From positions 1-64,000 of the forward strand of contig NZ_CAMPHV010000027.1 in NCBI RefSeq assembly GCF_946886105.1: a DNA stretch of 64,000 bases, written 5' to 3'. A program made the translations under genes and the position numbers. The DNA comes from an uncultured Pseudomonas sp. Its GTDB lineage: Bacteria > Pseudomonadota > Gammaproteobacteria > Pseudomonadales > Pseudomonadaceae. Positions 55,475 to 62,995 of the stretch are shown piece after piece. The notes under the pieces are model-generated. The model worked only from the letters and a program-made list of their open reading frames with translations, was not told the origin of the DNA and made no database searches. Each line of letters opens with the position of its first letter. The first letter of the stretch is position 1.

Positions 55475-55969
55475 TTAATATCGTGGTTTGCCCCCGATTG
55501 TTCGCTGGCTGACGCCGTAAGTGCGAAGGGCGGACTGAATTTGCGACTCTTCAGTTGTCTCTGAAGGGTAAAGCCGGTAGCTAGGTGCAACAATCGGCTC
55601 CACAGAGATAGCTCTTACAACGAACACGCTGTGTATCGGATAGCGATCACCAGCCATCGCGAGAAGTGGATCGACCCAGCGAGAATACTCTGGTACTGAC
55701 GGCTTTAGTTCGGTTGCAGTTCCAATAATCTTGAAGCCCTTTTGGACAAAAACATCAATGAAACTCAGGCATATCTTCTGGTTTACCCTGATATTCTTTG
55801 CTGACCGAGGTGAAGCAATGTTTGCAACCACTATGTGCTGACTATCCGCAATAGCAAATACTTCCTTTGGCGACACATTCGGCTGGTCGTTTTCATCACT
55901 TGTGGCTAACCAACAGAGCACACTTCGCTCTATAGATTCACGAACTTCGGCACTTATTATGTCTGACAC
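55475..55969 (-). CDS. Pyridoxamine 5'-phosphate oxidase-family protein, AT-rich
   Basis: 164 residues from a GTG at 55969. Split-barrel FMN-binding fold opening: ESIERSVLCWLATSDENDQPNVSPKEVFAIADSQHIVVANIASPRSAKNIRVNQKICLSFIDVFVQKGF. Its codon use is clearly more AT-rich than the chromosome around it, and it lies just beyond the MITE and attC site, so it may be a second integron cassette gene. No attC was found after its own stop. Substrate unknown. Confidence 0.82.
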   Translation of the reverse strand: MSDIISAEVRESIERSVLCWLATSDENDQPNVSPKEVFAIADSQHIVVANIASPRSAKNIRVNQKICLSFIDVFVQKGFKIIGTATELKPSVPEYSRWVDPLLAMAGDRYPIHSVFVVRAISVEPIVAPSYRLYPSETTEESQIQSALRTYGVSQRTIGGKPRY

Positions 55970-55992
55970 TGTCCCATCCTCTAATACCTAGC

Positions 55993-56160
55993 GAGGCTGT
56001 AGAAAAACTAAATGGCAAATTTTGCGGCTGGAATTCTGGTCGTTTTTTAGCCAAAAACCAGCGTCTCTCTTGAAATCTAACGTATTCATCTCGCTCAATT
56101 CCTCCAGATTTCGTGTACGACAAGGCTCTTGAATAAGCCTTGAGGTTTTTCTACAGCCTC
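55993..56160. mobile_element. 168-bp MITE-like element with 16-bp terminal repeats
   Basis: GAGGCTGTAGAAAAAC at 55993-56008 is exactly complementary to 56145-56160. No gene between. The right end abuts the AACGTT end of the attC site at 56161 on the plus strand, i.e. it begins right after CGTT when read along the cassette strand. Ends resemble, but are not the same as, those of elements A-D (GGCYGTTGAAAAAC). Confidence 0.85.
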
Positions 56161-56232
56161 AACGTTTGGTTAAGGGGCGGGCTTTAGCCCGTCCCAGTGA
56201 GCGAAGCGAACGATTTGAGCGCCTTGTTAGCT
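56161..56232 (-). other. Integron attC recombination site
   Basis: Read on the minus strand: AGCTAACAAGGCGCTCAAAT, then CGTTCGCTTCGCTC, a GGGCTAAAGCCC hairpin, and CTTAACCAAACGTT. This is the architecture of a Pseudomonas chromosomal-integron attC (GCTAACAAGGCGC left arm, CTTAACxAAACGTT right arm). The TAA stop of the gene before it lies in the left arm, which is usual for cassettes. No integrase gene is in the window, so this is a cassette-without-integrase (CALIN-type) remnant. Confidence 0.88.
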
Positions 56233-56658
56233 GCCCAATTCTCGATCTAATTCAGCTAGTTTATTTTTTGCGTCCTCGGGAGTGCCGTGGCTATCCGAGT
56301 GCGGAATATATGATATAGATCGAAATAGAAAATATGCTGCAATGGTTAGCCCTATTATGAAAAAAACCTCATTAAATGTAGATGCTATGAATGCAAGCGT
56401 AATAAATACAAGTGCCTTTATTAAGTAATGTAGCGCGCCATATATACAAACTTGATAGGCATATTCCCCTGTGCTATCAATGTCCTCCGAGTGCCACAAT
56501 AGCGAGAAATAATGGGCGACTTTTTTCTCTCGGCTTAATCTCTTTGTCGAGTATCTAGCAAGGAAGTCTCCCAGCTTGAATAGTGCCCAAAATAGAAATG
56601 ATCCGAGCGCCCCTTGTACTATGACTGGCCACTCTAAAATCTCATTTAGTACATCCAT
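56227..56658 (-). CDS. Integron cassette gene: small membrane protein, unknown function
   Basis: 143 residues from the ATG at 56658, chosen because AAGGA is 6 nt upstream; an ATG two codons earlier is too close to it. Three membrane helices: VIVQGALGSFLFWALFKLGDFL, GALHYLIKALVFITLAFIAS, VFFIIGLTIAAYFLFR. AT-rich unlike the chromosome. Its stop codon is inside the attC left arm, marking it as a cassette gene. No family recognised. Confidence 0.82.
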   Translation of the reverse strand: MDVLNEILEWPVIVQGALGSFLFWALFKLGDFLARYSTKRLSREKKVAHYFSLLWHSEDIDSTGEYAYQVCIYGALHYLIKALVFITLAFIASTFNEVFFIIGLTIAAYFLFRSISYIPHSDSHGTPEDAKNKLAELDRELGS

Positions 56659-57464
56659 GATCATTCCTTGTGATAGCTAACAGTGGAATTCTTCTTTAAT
56701 CCGATGCTCGTGGCTTCTGCATAAGCACGGACCAGCGTGAAAGCCGGAGAAGGAAAACCCTTACAGATCAAAATATTACCTAAACCCGGTAAACGCTTTC
56801 TGTATTCGCTTGGATTCCGCATTTTGCCGCCTTATTAGCACTGTCCATAAAACCAGTATCGAGTCGATATGCCTTGTTTCCTATTCCCCTGGTTCTGCAG
56901 AAAATCGAGGGGGGCAGGGTAATAGGGAACCGAATCACGCCTTGTTCAGCCATCGGCGAAAAGCCTGCTGCAATCTTGGAAATGCCAAACAGGAAGGAAA
57001 GTAACTGGCATCCAGCCTGCGGGGTGCATCATTGCGTTGCTTGAAGCTAGCCCACAGGTGCCTTGGCCACAAGTTTTTTATGGCTAATAGCCATCCTTCT
57101 TTGGGCTTGCCCATCCGGCCTTGCCGGGCTAGAGTTCGCCCGTCACGGTCAATCCCGTGGCCAGGTGTAGGAACCTGTGGTGTCTGAGGCGCGGAAGCGC
57201 CATAGCTAAGTAGCCGGCGCTTTTTTTGTGCCCGGCTGTAGCACTCTATGGCGGGCCGTGCGAGGCAGGCTTCGGCCTGGCCGGTTCCCTCGGACGCCGG
57301 TTTCCTACCCTTGTACGGTCCGCCACCCAAACCCGTAGGAAGGTCGGTCGGCGGCTCCTTAATCAGTTCGAGGAGCATAAGGAAAATGCGCTATCCCCCT
57401 TTTACCCAAGGGCTCCGCCTTGGAGTCTGCTGTTGCCCGTCCACCTCCGCCCTGGAGGTGCGCC
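56659..57464 (+). other. Long gene-poor stretch with structured leader, before the small-gene pair
   Basis: About 800 bp without a convincing protein. The left half (56659-56900) is AT-rich, cassette-like. From about 56940 the composition returns to chromosomal, and 57060-57250 is full of hairpins: ATGGCTAATAGCCAT, GGCGCGGAAGCGCC, and AGCCGGCGC-T7-GTGCCCGGCT. Short frames on both strands overlap and lack good start sites. It may be a regulatory or untranslated leader of the small genes that follow. No tRNA seen. Confidence 0.45.
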
Positions 57465-57734
57465 ATGACTAAATCCCACCCCGCTGTCATTCCCTTTCCG
57501 AAACGTATCGAGCCGCTTGAGTGCACCATTTCCGCTGTCTGCCACTTCCAGGCGGCGGCCGAGTTGCGGATGACGATGCTGCATAAGCTGTTCGAGATTC
57601 TGGCCCGTACGGATGCGGCCAGCGACAACGCCGGGCACTTGCACGACTGCTGCAACAATGCCCGCGAGCTGCTTAACGACGCGCAGGTGCTGTACCGCAG
57701 TGCACTGGCGCAAGGGAGGGTTGCCGATGATTAA
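57465..57734 (+). CDS. Small protein, DUF3077/DUF6124-like
   Basis: 89 residues from the ATG at 57465 (GGAGGTG at 5-7 nt). Predicted mainly helical: HFQAAAELRMTMLHKLFEILARTDAASDNAGHLHDCCNNARELLNDAQVLYRSAL. Resembles small Pseudomonas proteins of the DUF3077 type, function unknown. Its end overlaps the next gene by 8 bp. Confidence 0.6.
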   Translation: MTKSHPAVIPFPKRIEPLECTISAVCHFQAAAELRMTMLHKLFEILARTDAASDNAGHLHDCCNNARELLNDAQVLYRSALAQGRVADD

Positions 57735-58023
57735 GCCTTTTACTTCCTATTTACCCAGCCACGACGGCCAGCGCGGCGCGGTGATCGAGTGGACGCACAA
57801 TTGCCAACGATCCTTCGATCAGGGTGTGAGCTGCGCCCAGGCCTGGTTGAGCAACGACGACACCGGCTGGCTATGGGCCAACCTGATCGTCGAGCGCGAT
57901 GCGCTGCCCCCAGGGGTACAGCGCCGTGCGTTCGAGGTCGGTTTTCTCTGCCGGGTGCACCAGCGTTTGTGCTCACCGTTCGGCGGTGGGCATCAAGCCC
58001 GGCAGACCTGTTTGCAGCTCTGA
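57727..58023 (+). CDS. Small protein, unknown function
   Basis: 98 residues from the ATG at 57727, which overlaps the previous gene. GGGAGGG lies just upstream. Contains several Cys and Trp (WTHNCQRSFDQGVSCAQAWLSNDDTGWLWANLIVE). No membrane helix. Family not recognised. Translationally coupled to the small gene before it; both are upstream of the nuclease toxin gene. Confidence 0.65.
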   Translation: MIKPFTSYLPSHDGQRGAVIEWTHNCQRSFDQGVSCAQAWLSNDDTGWLWANLIVERDALPPGVQRRAFEVGFLCRVHQRLCSPFGGGHQARQTCLQL

Positions 58024-58038
58024 ATGGCGGGCGGCGAT

Positions 58039-58066
58039 ATACCTGCCGGTCGCGACCGGCAGGTAT
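58039..58066. terminator. 12-bp perfect hairpin after the small-gene pair
   Basis: ATACCTGCCGGT-CGCG-ACCGGCAGGTAT, 16 bp past the stop codon. No T-run, so it may be a weak terminator or processing hairpin. Confidence 0.5.
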
Positions 58067-58182
58067 CGATCCATCGCTAAAACACCAATCGTCCGTTAAG
58101 CCCCGGATATGTGCGCTATGACATGCCTGCGTCATACAGATGGTAGGTAGCATTCGGGGCTGCCAATCGAAGGAACGATGAC

Positions 58183-59433
58183 ATGAGTGGATATGTACCC
58201 AATGACCGGGGCAAGCGACCCGCTCCGGCGATCAAGCCTTATAACGGGGAGTTCGATCAGCAGCCCGCCCGGCCGCTGGTGCTAGCCGACACACAAGCAC
58301 CTGTACCCGCTCCAGCCCCTAAGCCTGTGGGCTGCGTGTTCGCCAAATCCTGCAACCTGCCGGATGGGGTGATCGATCACAACAATCCCGGTGGCTTCGT
58401 GCCACTCGAACAACTGAAGGAATATGGCGACTGGGCCGTATTGGGCACCGGTGCTGCAATCAGGGCTGGCGGTACGCCCTTGCAGCTGATCGGCAGTTCG
58501 ACTGCCGCGACCACAATAGCCAGCCGCCTGGGCGGTACTTTGTCCCTGGGCATGCTCGAAGGCGCTGGTGCCATGCTGGCGGGGGCAGTGGTTGGCACCA
58601 TTGGCTTACTGCTGCCCAACACCACCTCGGCCGACAGCGCGCTCTACACCAACGAGCAATATCGCACCCTGACCTTGGGCCGTACCCGCGTTCGCGTGCA
58701 TGTTCAGCAGCTGACCGCGGGCACCATCAATGCCTACGGTTTTTACACCGGCCGTAAACCGGAATGGGAGAACGCCCAGGTTATAGCGGCCACCCCGCGC
58801 GGCGAGCAGTTCGTCGCCGACCTGGGGCAAGGTATCGAGGTGATCTGGACGCCGGCAGCCGACCCTAACGAACTGGGTATCCCCGCCCTGGAAGGCGCGC
58901 CGCAATTACCCGCCATATGGGTTTACCCGCCCACCGAACAAGCCGACAAAGCCCTGGTCAATCCCGTACACCCGCCCGATTACCAGGACGCCATCATCTG
59001 GTTCCCGGCGACCGATATCCCGCCGATCTATGTGGTGCTTAGCGTTCGCAATCAGCCTGGGGTCGTGACTGGACAGGGGGAGGATGTGACGGGGATATGG
59101 TTGGCAGGGGCTGGCGTTGGGCAAGGTGCTCCGATCCCAACACAAATTGCTGACAAGCTGCGGGGGCGTGAGTTTTCTAGTTTCGATGCATTCAGAAAAG
59201 CGTTCTGGATTGAGGTTGCAAAAGACCCAGAACTAAGCCAGCAATTCATTACAGAAAACGTAGAACGTATGCAAGAAGGCTATGCGCCTAAGGCTCGAAG
59301 AATCGACCATGCAGGAAAAAAACGCTCTTTTGAACTTCATCATGTTGATTTGCTATCTGAGGGTGGGGAGGTTTTCAACATTGACAACTTAAGGGTCAAC
59401 ACTCCTAAAAACCATATAGATATCCATCGGTAA
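58183..59433 (+). CDS. S-type pyocin-like toxin with HNH DNase domain
   Basis: 416 residues. Proline-rich N-terminus, a glycine-rich hydrophobic segment (residues 80-150: LGTGAAIRAGG ... AVVGTIGLLL), a Pyocin_S-type middle (150-320), then an HNH nuclease: FELHHVDLLSEGG, DNLRVNTPKNHIDIHR. His387, Asn402, His411 and His415 have the spacing of colicin E9 His103/Asn118/His127/His131. It lacks the long receptor-binding part of classical S pyocins (usually over 600 residues), so delivery may differ, for example type VI. Two Im9-like immunity genes follow. The 3' 400 bp are more AT-rich than the rest. Confidence 0.88.
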   Translation: MSGYVPNDRGKRPAPAIKPYNGEFDQQPARPLVLADTQAPVPAPAPKPVGCVFAKSCNLPDGVIDHNNPGGFVPLEQLKEYGDWAVLGTGAAIRAGGTPLQLIGSSTAATTIASRLGGTLSLGMLEGAGAMLAGAVVGTIGLLLPNTTSADSALYTNEQYRTLTLGRTRVRVHVQQLTAGTINAYGFYTGRKPEWENAQVIAATPRGEQFVADLGQGIEVIWTPAADPNELGIPALEGAPQLPAIWVYPPTEQADKALVNPVHPPDYQDAIIWFPATDIPPIYVVLSVRNQPGVVTGQGEDVTGIWLAGAGVGQGAPIPTQIADKLRGREFSSFDAFRKAFWIEVAKDPELSQQFITENVERMQEGYAPKARRIDHAGKKRSFELHHVDLLSEGGEVFNIDNLRVNTPKNHIDIHR

Positions 59434-59439
59434 TAGACA

Positions 59440-59697
59440 ATGAAAAAAGATTTTTCTGATTACACTGAAAGTGAATTTATCCAATTCATGAATGAAATTT
59501 TTGCTGCGAACAAGGGGGCACCTGACGAGGTTCTAGACCCCCTGCTAGATGAGTTTGAGCGTATAACTGAACACCCTGCGGGCTCTGACTTGATCTATTA
59601 CCCAGAGCCTGGGGAAGATAATTCCGCAGAAGGCATTACCGAAACCGTCAAGAAATGGCGCGAATATAAAGGTTTACCTGGCTTCAAGGCTGAGTAA
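59440..59697 (+). CDS. Im9-like immunity protein 1
   Basis: 85 residues. Colicin/pyocin immunity family: HPAGSDLIYYPEPGEDNSAEG (from residue 45) with the two specificity tyrosines (53, 54), and VKKWREYKGLPGFKAE. It should bind and block the HNH domain of the toxin encoded 6 bp upstream. Helix 2, which decides specificity, differs from the second immunity protein. Confidence 0.93.
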   Translation: MKKDFSDYTESEFIQFMNEIFAANKGAPDEVLDPLLDEFERITEHPAGSDLIYYPEPGEDNSAEGITETVKKWREYKGLPGFKAE

Positions 59698-59755
59698 ACC
59701 CACGTTCTCTTTAAACGCAGTTAAAAGCTCTCCGACGCCACGTCGCCGAACATGA

Positions 59756-59876
59756 TGTGGGTATCCCCACGTTGGAGGGCTCGCCGCAGTTACCAACCAT
59801 ATCGCTGACTGCGGTACTGATTACGATTTGGATAAGGATCAACACCCCTAAAAATCATATTGATATTCATCGATAG
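59756..59876 (+). pseudogene. Remnant of a second nuclease toxin (3' end)
   Basis: The gap between the immunity genes keeps two short pieces of a toxin like the one at 58183: GIPTLEGSPQLPTI (about 59764-59806; compare GIPALEGAPQLPAI) and INTPKNHIDIHR followed by TAG (59838-59876; compare VNTPKNHIDIHR). The rest, including the catalytic His-His loop, is gone. So the second immunity gene once had its own toxin. Boundaries approximate. Confidence 0.8.
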
Positions 59877-59884
59877 GAAAGCCA

Positions 59885-60142
59885 ATGGACAAGACACTTT
59901 CTAACTACACCGAACGTGAGTTTATTCAGCTATTGGGAAAACTCATTGCTGATTGCGGCACAGCTTCAGATGACTCTCTGGCTGACCTGTTGGAACAATT
60001 CGAACATCTCACCGGCCATCCCGCAGGCTCTGACTTGATCTATTACCCCGAACCTGGGGAAGATACTTCCGCAGAAGGCATTACCAAAACAGTCAAGAAA
60101 TGGCGTGAAGCCAATGGCTTACCTGATTTCAAAGCAGGATAG
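59885..60142 (+). CDS. Im9-like immunity protein 2 (orphan)
   Basis: 85 residues. Same family and length as the first: HPAGSDLIYYPEPGEDTSAEG, VKKWREANGLPDFKAG. The first 40 residues diverge (MDKTLSNYTEREFIQLLGKLIADCGTASDDSL), as expected for a protein against a different toxin. Its partner toxin is now only a remnant. It may protect against toxins of other strains. Confidence 0.92.
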   Translation: MDKTLSNYTEREFIQLLGKLIADCGTASDDSLADLLEQFEHLTGHPAGSDLIYYPEPGEDTSAEGITKTVKKWREANGLPDFKAG

Positions 60143-60289
60143 GTCACGTCTCTTTAACCCCCAAAAGCTCTTCTGCGCCACGCCGCCGATACTGGCGGCG
60201 TAAAGCACTTGCAACCGCTCAACCAACACCCCTCCCCTTCTCTATCGATATCAAGTTCCCCATGGCGCCGCGCTAAGCCCAGCGCACCG

Positions 60290-60610
60290 CTACTGCGTCG
60301 GCAGCAAACGGCAACCCTGGCGTGGGCCCAACCATGCCGCGCTGTGGCTGCGACCCAGGCCGCTGGCGGTTACGCGTTTGGCGGTTGGGTCGTCGAGCAA
60401 CTGGCTGAGCGGCAGGTACTGGGCGACATAGCCTTCGCAGTACGCCGCCGGGTGTTGCATCACATAGCGGCAGGAGCAGTATTCCTTGGCGCTGTAGGCG
60501 CCGAGGATGTCCGGGAGGGCTTGCAGGTGCGCGCGGTTCTGCCAGCCGAGGCCGATCAGCAGCACCAGGATCAGCAACAGCAGCGTACGGAAAGGACGGC
60601 GGCGGATCAT
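60290..60610 (-). CDS. Small membrane-anchored protein, unknown function
   Basis: 106 residues. N-terminal helix TLLLLILVLLIGLGW, then a periplasmic part with four Cys (CSCRY, YCEGY, RQGCRLL) that could form disulfides. Start overlaps the stop of the serine hydrolase gene (ATGA), so the two are coupled. Family not recognised. Confidence 0.75.
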   Translation of the reverse strand: MIRRRPFRTLLLLILVLLIGLGWQNRAHLQALPDILGAYSAKEYCSCRYVMQHPAAYCEGYVAQYLPLSQLLDDPTAKRVTASGLGRSHSAAWLGPRQGCRLLPTQ

Positions 60611-61743
60611 GGTTGCACCTCGCTAGCGGCAGCCGGCACCTTGGCGAAGGCGGCCTGCACGAGTTTGAGCAATTGGTTGTGCTGGAAGCTGCCGTCGCGG
60701 TCGTCGGCGTAACGCACCACCACCAGGTTGGTGCTGGGCAACACGTACAAACCCTGGCCCCAATGGCCAAGCGCGGCGAAGGTATCCGCCGGGGCGTCGG
60801 GCCAGGGTTTGGCCCGTCCGGGCAATTCGGCGTTCAACCACCAGTGCCCGCCCGGCACGGGAGCGCCCGGCTGGGCCAGCTGTCCGTCGTAGTTGGCGAA
60901 CGGCGTGCGATTGAACTCGACCCAGGTCTTGGGCAGCAATTGGCGCTCGCCCCAGCGCCCGTCGCGCTGCATCAGCAGGCCGATGCGCGCCAGATCGCGG
61001 GCGGTCATATAGACGTAGGAGGAGCCGACGAAGGTGCCGGCGCCGTCACGCTCCCACACCGCCGAGTCGATGCCCAGGGGCTCGAACAGCGCGCGCCAGG
61101 GGTAGTCCGGGTAGGCCTCGGCGCCGACCATGGTTTTCAGCGCGGCGGAGAGCACGTTGCTGTCGCCGCTGGAGTAGCGGAAATGCCGCCCCGGCTCGAA
61201 TGCTGACTGGTGGCTGGCAGTAAAGGCCGCCATATCGTTGCGCCCGCGGGTATAGAGCATGGCCACCACAGAGGACGTCAGCGGGGCGTATTCATAGCCT
61301 TCCTGCCAATCCAGCCCCGAGGCCCAATGCAATAGATGGCCGACCTTGACCTGCGGATGCCGGGCGAACGGCGGGTAGTAATCGGCGACCGCGGCGTCGA
61401 GTTTGAAGCGCCCTTCGCCGTAGGCCACGCCGAGCACGCTGGCCAGCACGCTCTTGGCCATCGACCAGGTCAGATGCGCGGTGTCGGCGTCGGTCGGGGC
61501 GGCATAGCGCTCGTAGACGATTTGCCCATCGCGGATCACCAGCAACGCATCGCTGCGCACACCGGTACGCGCGGCATCGTCGCGCGCGGCGAAGGCATAG
61601 GCTTCGAGCTGCGCCAGGGCGGCACTTGGCGCCACCGGCGCTTGTTGCCAATGCTCCGTGGGCCAGCTTTGTGCCTGCACAGTGCAGGCACCGAGACCGA
61701 ACGCCATTGCCAGGCTGAGTCGGCGCATAAATAAGAAGAGCAT
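60607..61743 (-). CDS. Beta-lactamase-fold serine hydrolase
   Basis: 378 residues from the ATG at 61743 (AAAGG upstream); a second Met five codons later is possible. Signal peptide LSLAMAFGLGACTVQA, with GAC as a possible lipobox. SxxK nucleophile in LTWSMAKSVLAS, the Yxx motif in FRYSSGDSN, and a final HWGQGLYVLP box. Class C beta-lactamase/esterase-like, periplasmic or secreted. Substrate unknown; such proteins are more often esterases or peptidases than antibiotic hydrolases. Confidence 0.9.
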   Translation of the reverse strand: MLFLFMRRLSLAMAFGLGACTVQAQSWPTEHWQQAPVAPSAALAQLEAYAFAARDDAARTGVRSDALLVIRDGQIVYERYAAPTDADTAHLTWSMAKSVLASVLGVAYGEGRFKLDAAVADYYPPFARHPQVKVGHLLHWASGLDWQEGYEYAPLTSSVVAMLYTRGRNDMAAFTASHQSAFEPGRHFRYSSGDSNVLSAALKTMVGAEAYPDYPWRALFEPLGIDSAVWERDGAGTFVGSSYVYMTARDLARIGLLMQRDGRWGERQLLPKTWVEFNRTPFANYDGQLAQPGAPVPGGHWWLNAELPGRAKPWPDAPADTFAALGHWGQGLYVLPSTNLVVVRYADDRDGSFQHNQLLKLVQAAFAKVPAAASEVQP

Positions 61744-62078
61744 CGGCGTGCCTTTCGAATCTGACGAAAACGGCACCCTAGCACGCCGGATATGACAGTA
61801 ATGTTCATTGCGACAGACGCCACCGCTGCGAAGTAGGGCTCCTGGATTGCGCTGGCGCATAGAGATTCACAGAGACTGGTCGAATAAGCGCGATCCCGTA
61901 GCCCGTATAAGCCTCTGGCGCAATCCGGGGGCGGTGGTGCAGGCGCAGACTTATCCGGGCTGGCGAGGATCGTCGACTAGGCGCGATCCCGTAGCCCGTA
62001 TATGCCTCTGGCGCAATCCGGGGGACTGTGGTGCAGGCACAGACTTTCCCCGGATTGCATCCGGGCTACAGGGGGGGA
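61744..62078. repeat. Repeat-filled intergenic region with a 93-bp tandem duplication
   Basis: From 61888 the segment GCGCGATCCCGTAGCCCGTATA... recurs from 61981, a period of 93 bp, with few differences. Both copies and the end (CCCCGGATTGCATCCGGGCTAC, to about 62071) belong to the GTAGCCCGGATG family also seen at 33116. No gene. Confidence 0.8.
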
Positions 62079-62966
62079 TTACAGCTTCACGCCCAACAAC
62101 GCCTGGGCTTTTTCCAGGCGCTTGCGCCGCGCCGAATTGGCGATGCTCAGCAAGCCCTTGTCGCGCGCCCAGAGTTCGGCCCAGGGCGCGGGCCCCGCGG
62201 CAAAGGCTGCGTCCAACTCATCGCTCAGGCTGGCGAACTCGGCGAACAGCCCGGCCAGCAGCAGATGGCCGCTCGGGGCACGAGGGCATTGGCGCGCGAC
62301 TTCGGCGCAACCGGCCAGCAAGCCGAGCAGGCGCAGTTGCAGGTTCTGCGGCCAGTGGCTGTCCTGGCCGACGCCGAACAGCCAGGCGCTCACCGCGCTC
62401 AGCACATGCACGTCCTCGAGGCTGCGGAAAGGTTTCACGTAGTCGTCCCAGCCATCGCCGGCCAGGCGCTGGCAGTGCACCTGGTCGAGATGCAGACGGC
62501 CGTGATCGATATCCGGCATCAACGGCAGGGACGGCAGCACCTCGATACGCAGCCCCGGAGCGCCGGCGTAGACCACGCCCAATGCCAGGCGAGCCGCTTC
62601 GCCCTCGGCCTCCTCGCGGGCGGCGACCAGCAGCCAATCGGCCGAACCGGCGGCGGTGACGAAATCCTTGCGGCCGCTGAGCGCCAAAGCGTTCAGGCGC
62701 GTGCTCATATCCGCAGGGCGGGTGCTTTTATTTTCGGTCACGCACAGGGCGCCGAGGGTCCAGGGCGCGGACGGCCAGAGCACGCGCAACGCGCCTTGAT
62801 AACCGGCCAGAAACGCCAGGCCGGGAGTGGCCGCCAGGCGGCCGCCGAGCAGCGCCAGTTCGAAAGGCGTAGGGCTGCCGAAGCGCGCCAACAGGCTGGC
62901 GTACCACTCGTCGAGGCGTGCAGCCGGCAAACGGGGCTGGCTACTCAATAGCTGTTGCCAGGGCAT
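62079..62966 (-). CDS. Acyl-CoA dehydrogenase-like protein
   Basis: 295 residues from the ATG at 62966 (AAGGAG 8 nt away); a GTG three codons earlier is too close to it. Reads as a shortened acyl-CoA dehydrogenase: TLGALCVTENKSTRPADMSTRLNALALSGRKDFVTAAGSADWLLVAARE covers the flavin/substrate middle domain. The usual length is about 380, so part of the N-terminal domain is missing, and activity is uncertain. Divergent from olsB. Confidence 0.75.
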   Translation of the reverse strand: MPWQQLLSSQPRLPAARLDEWYASLLARFGSPTPFELALLGGRLAATPGLAFLAGYQGALRVLWPSAPWTLGALCVTENKSTRPADMSTRLNALALSGRKDFVTAAGSADWLLVAAREEAEGEAARLALGVVYAGAPGLRIEVLPSLPLMPDIDHGRLHLDQVHCQRLAGDGWDDYVKPFRSLEDVHVLSAVSAWLFGVGQDSHWPQNLQLRLLGLLAGCAEVARQCPRAPSGHLLLAGLFAEFASLSDELDAAFAAGPAPWAELWARDKGLLSIANSARRKRLEKAQALLGVKL

Positions 62967-62995
62967 GTGGGGCACTCCTTAAACGCCGAAAGTCA

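Noticed and set aside
55938..56123. 61-residue frame across the MITE
   Set aside because: Spans an element end and an unrelated gene start; not a protein.
56935..57378. 147-residue minus-strand frame
   Set aside because: Basic, low-quality sequence over a hairpin-rich region; no family, no start signal.
57248..57472. 74-residue frame before the small-gene pair
   Set aside because: No RBS, several alternative frames in the same stretch, hairpin-rich DNA; better read as non-coding.
58183..60142. Whole region as a prophage or R-pyocin
   Set aside because: No tail, lysis, capsid or integrase genes; only a nuclease toxin and immunity genes.
60607..61743. Antibiotic-resistance beta-lactamase
   Set aside because: The fold is shared with esterases and peptidases, no resistance context is present, and the sequence does not look like a known resistance enzyme.
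61888..62073. Tandem repeats as a possible CRISPR array
   Set aside because: Only two 93-bp units and no short repeat/unique spacer pattern; no cas genes in the window.
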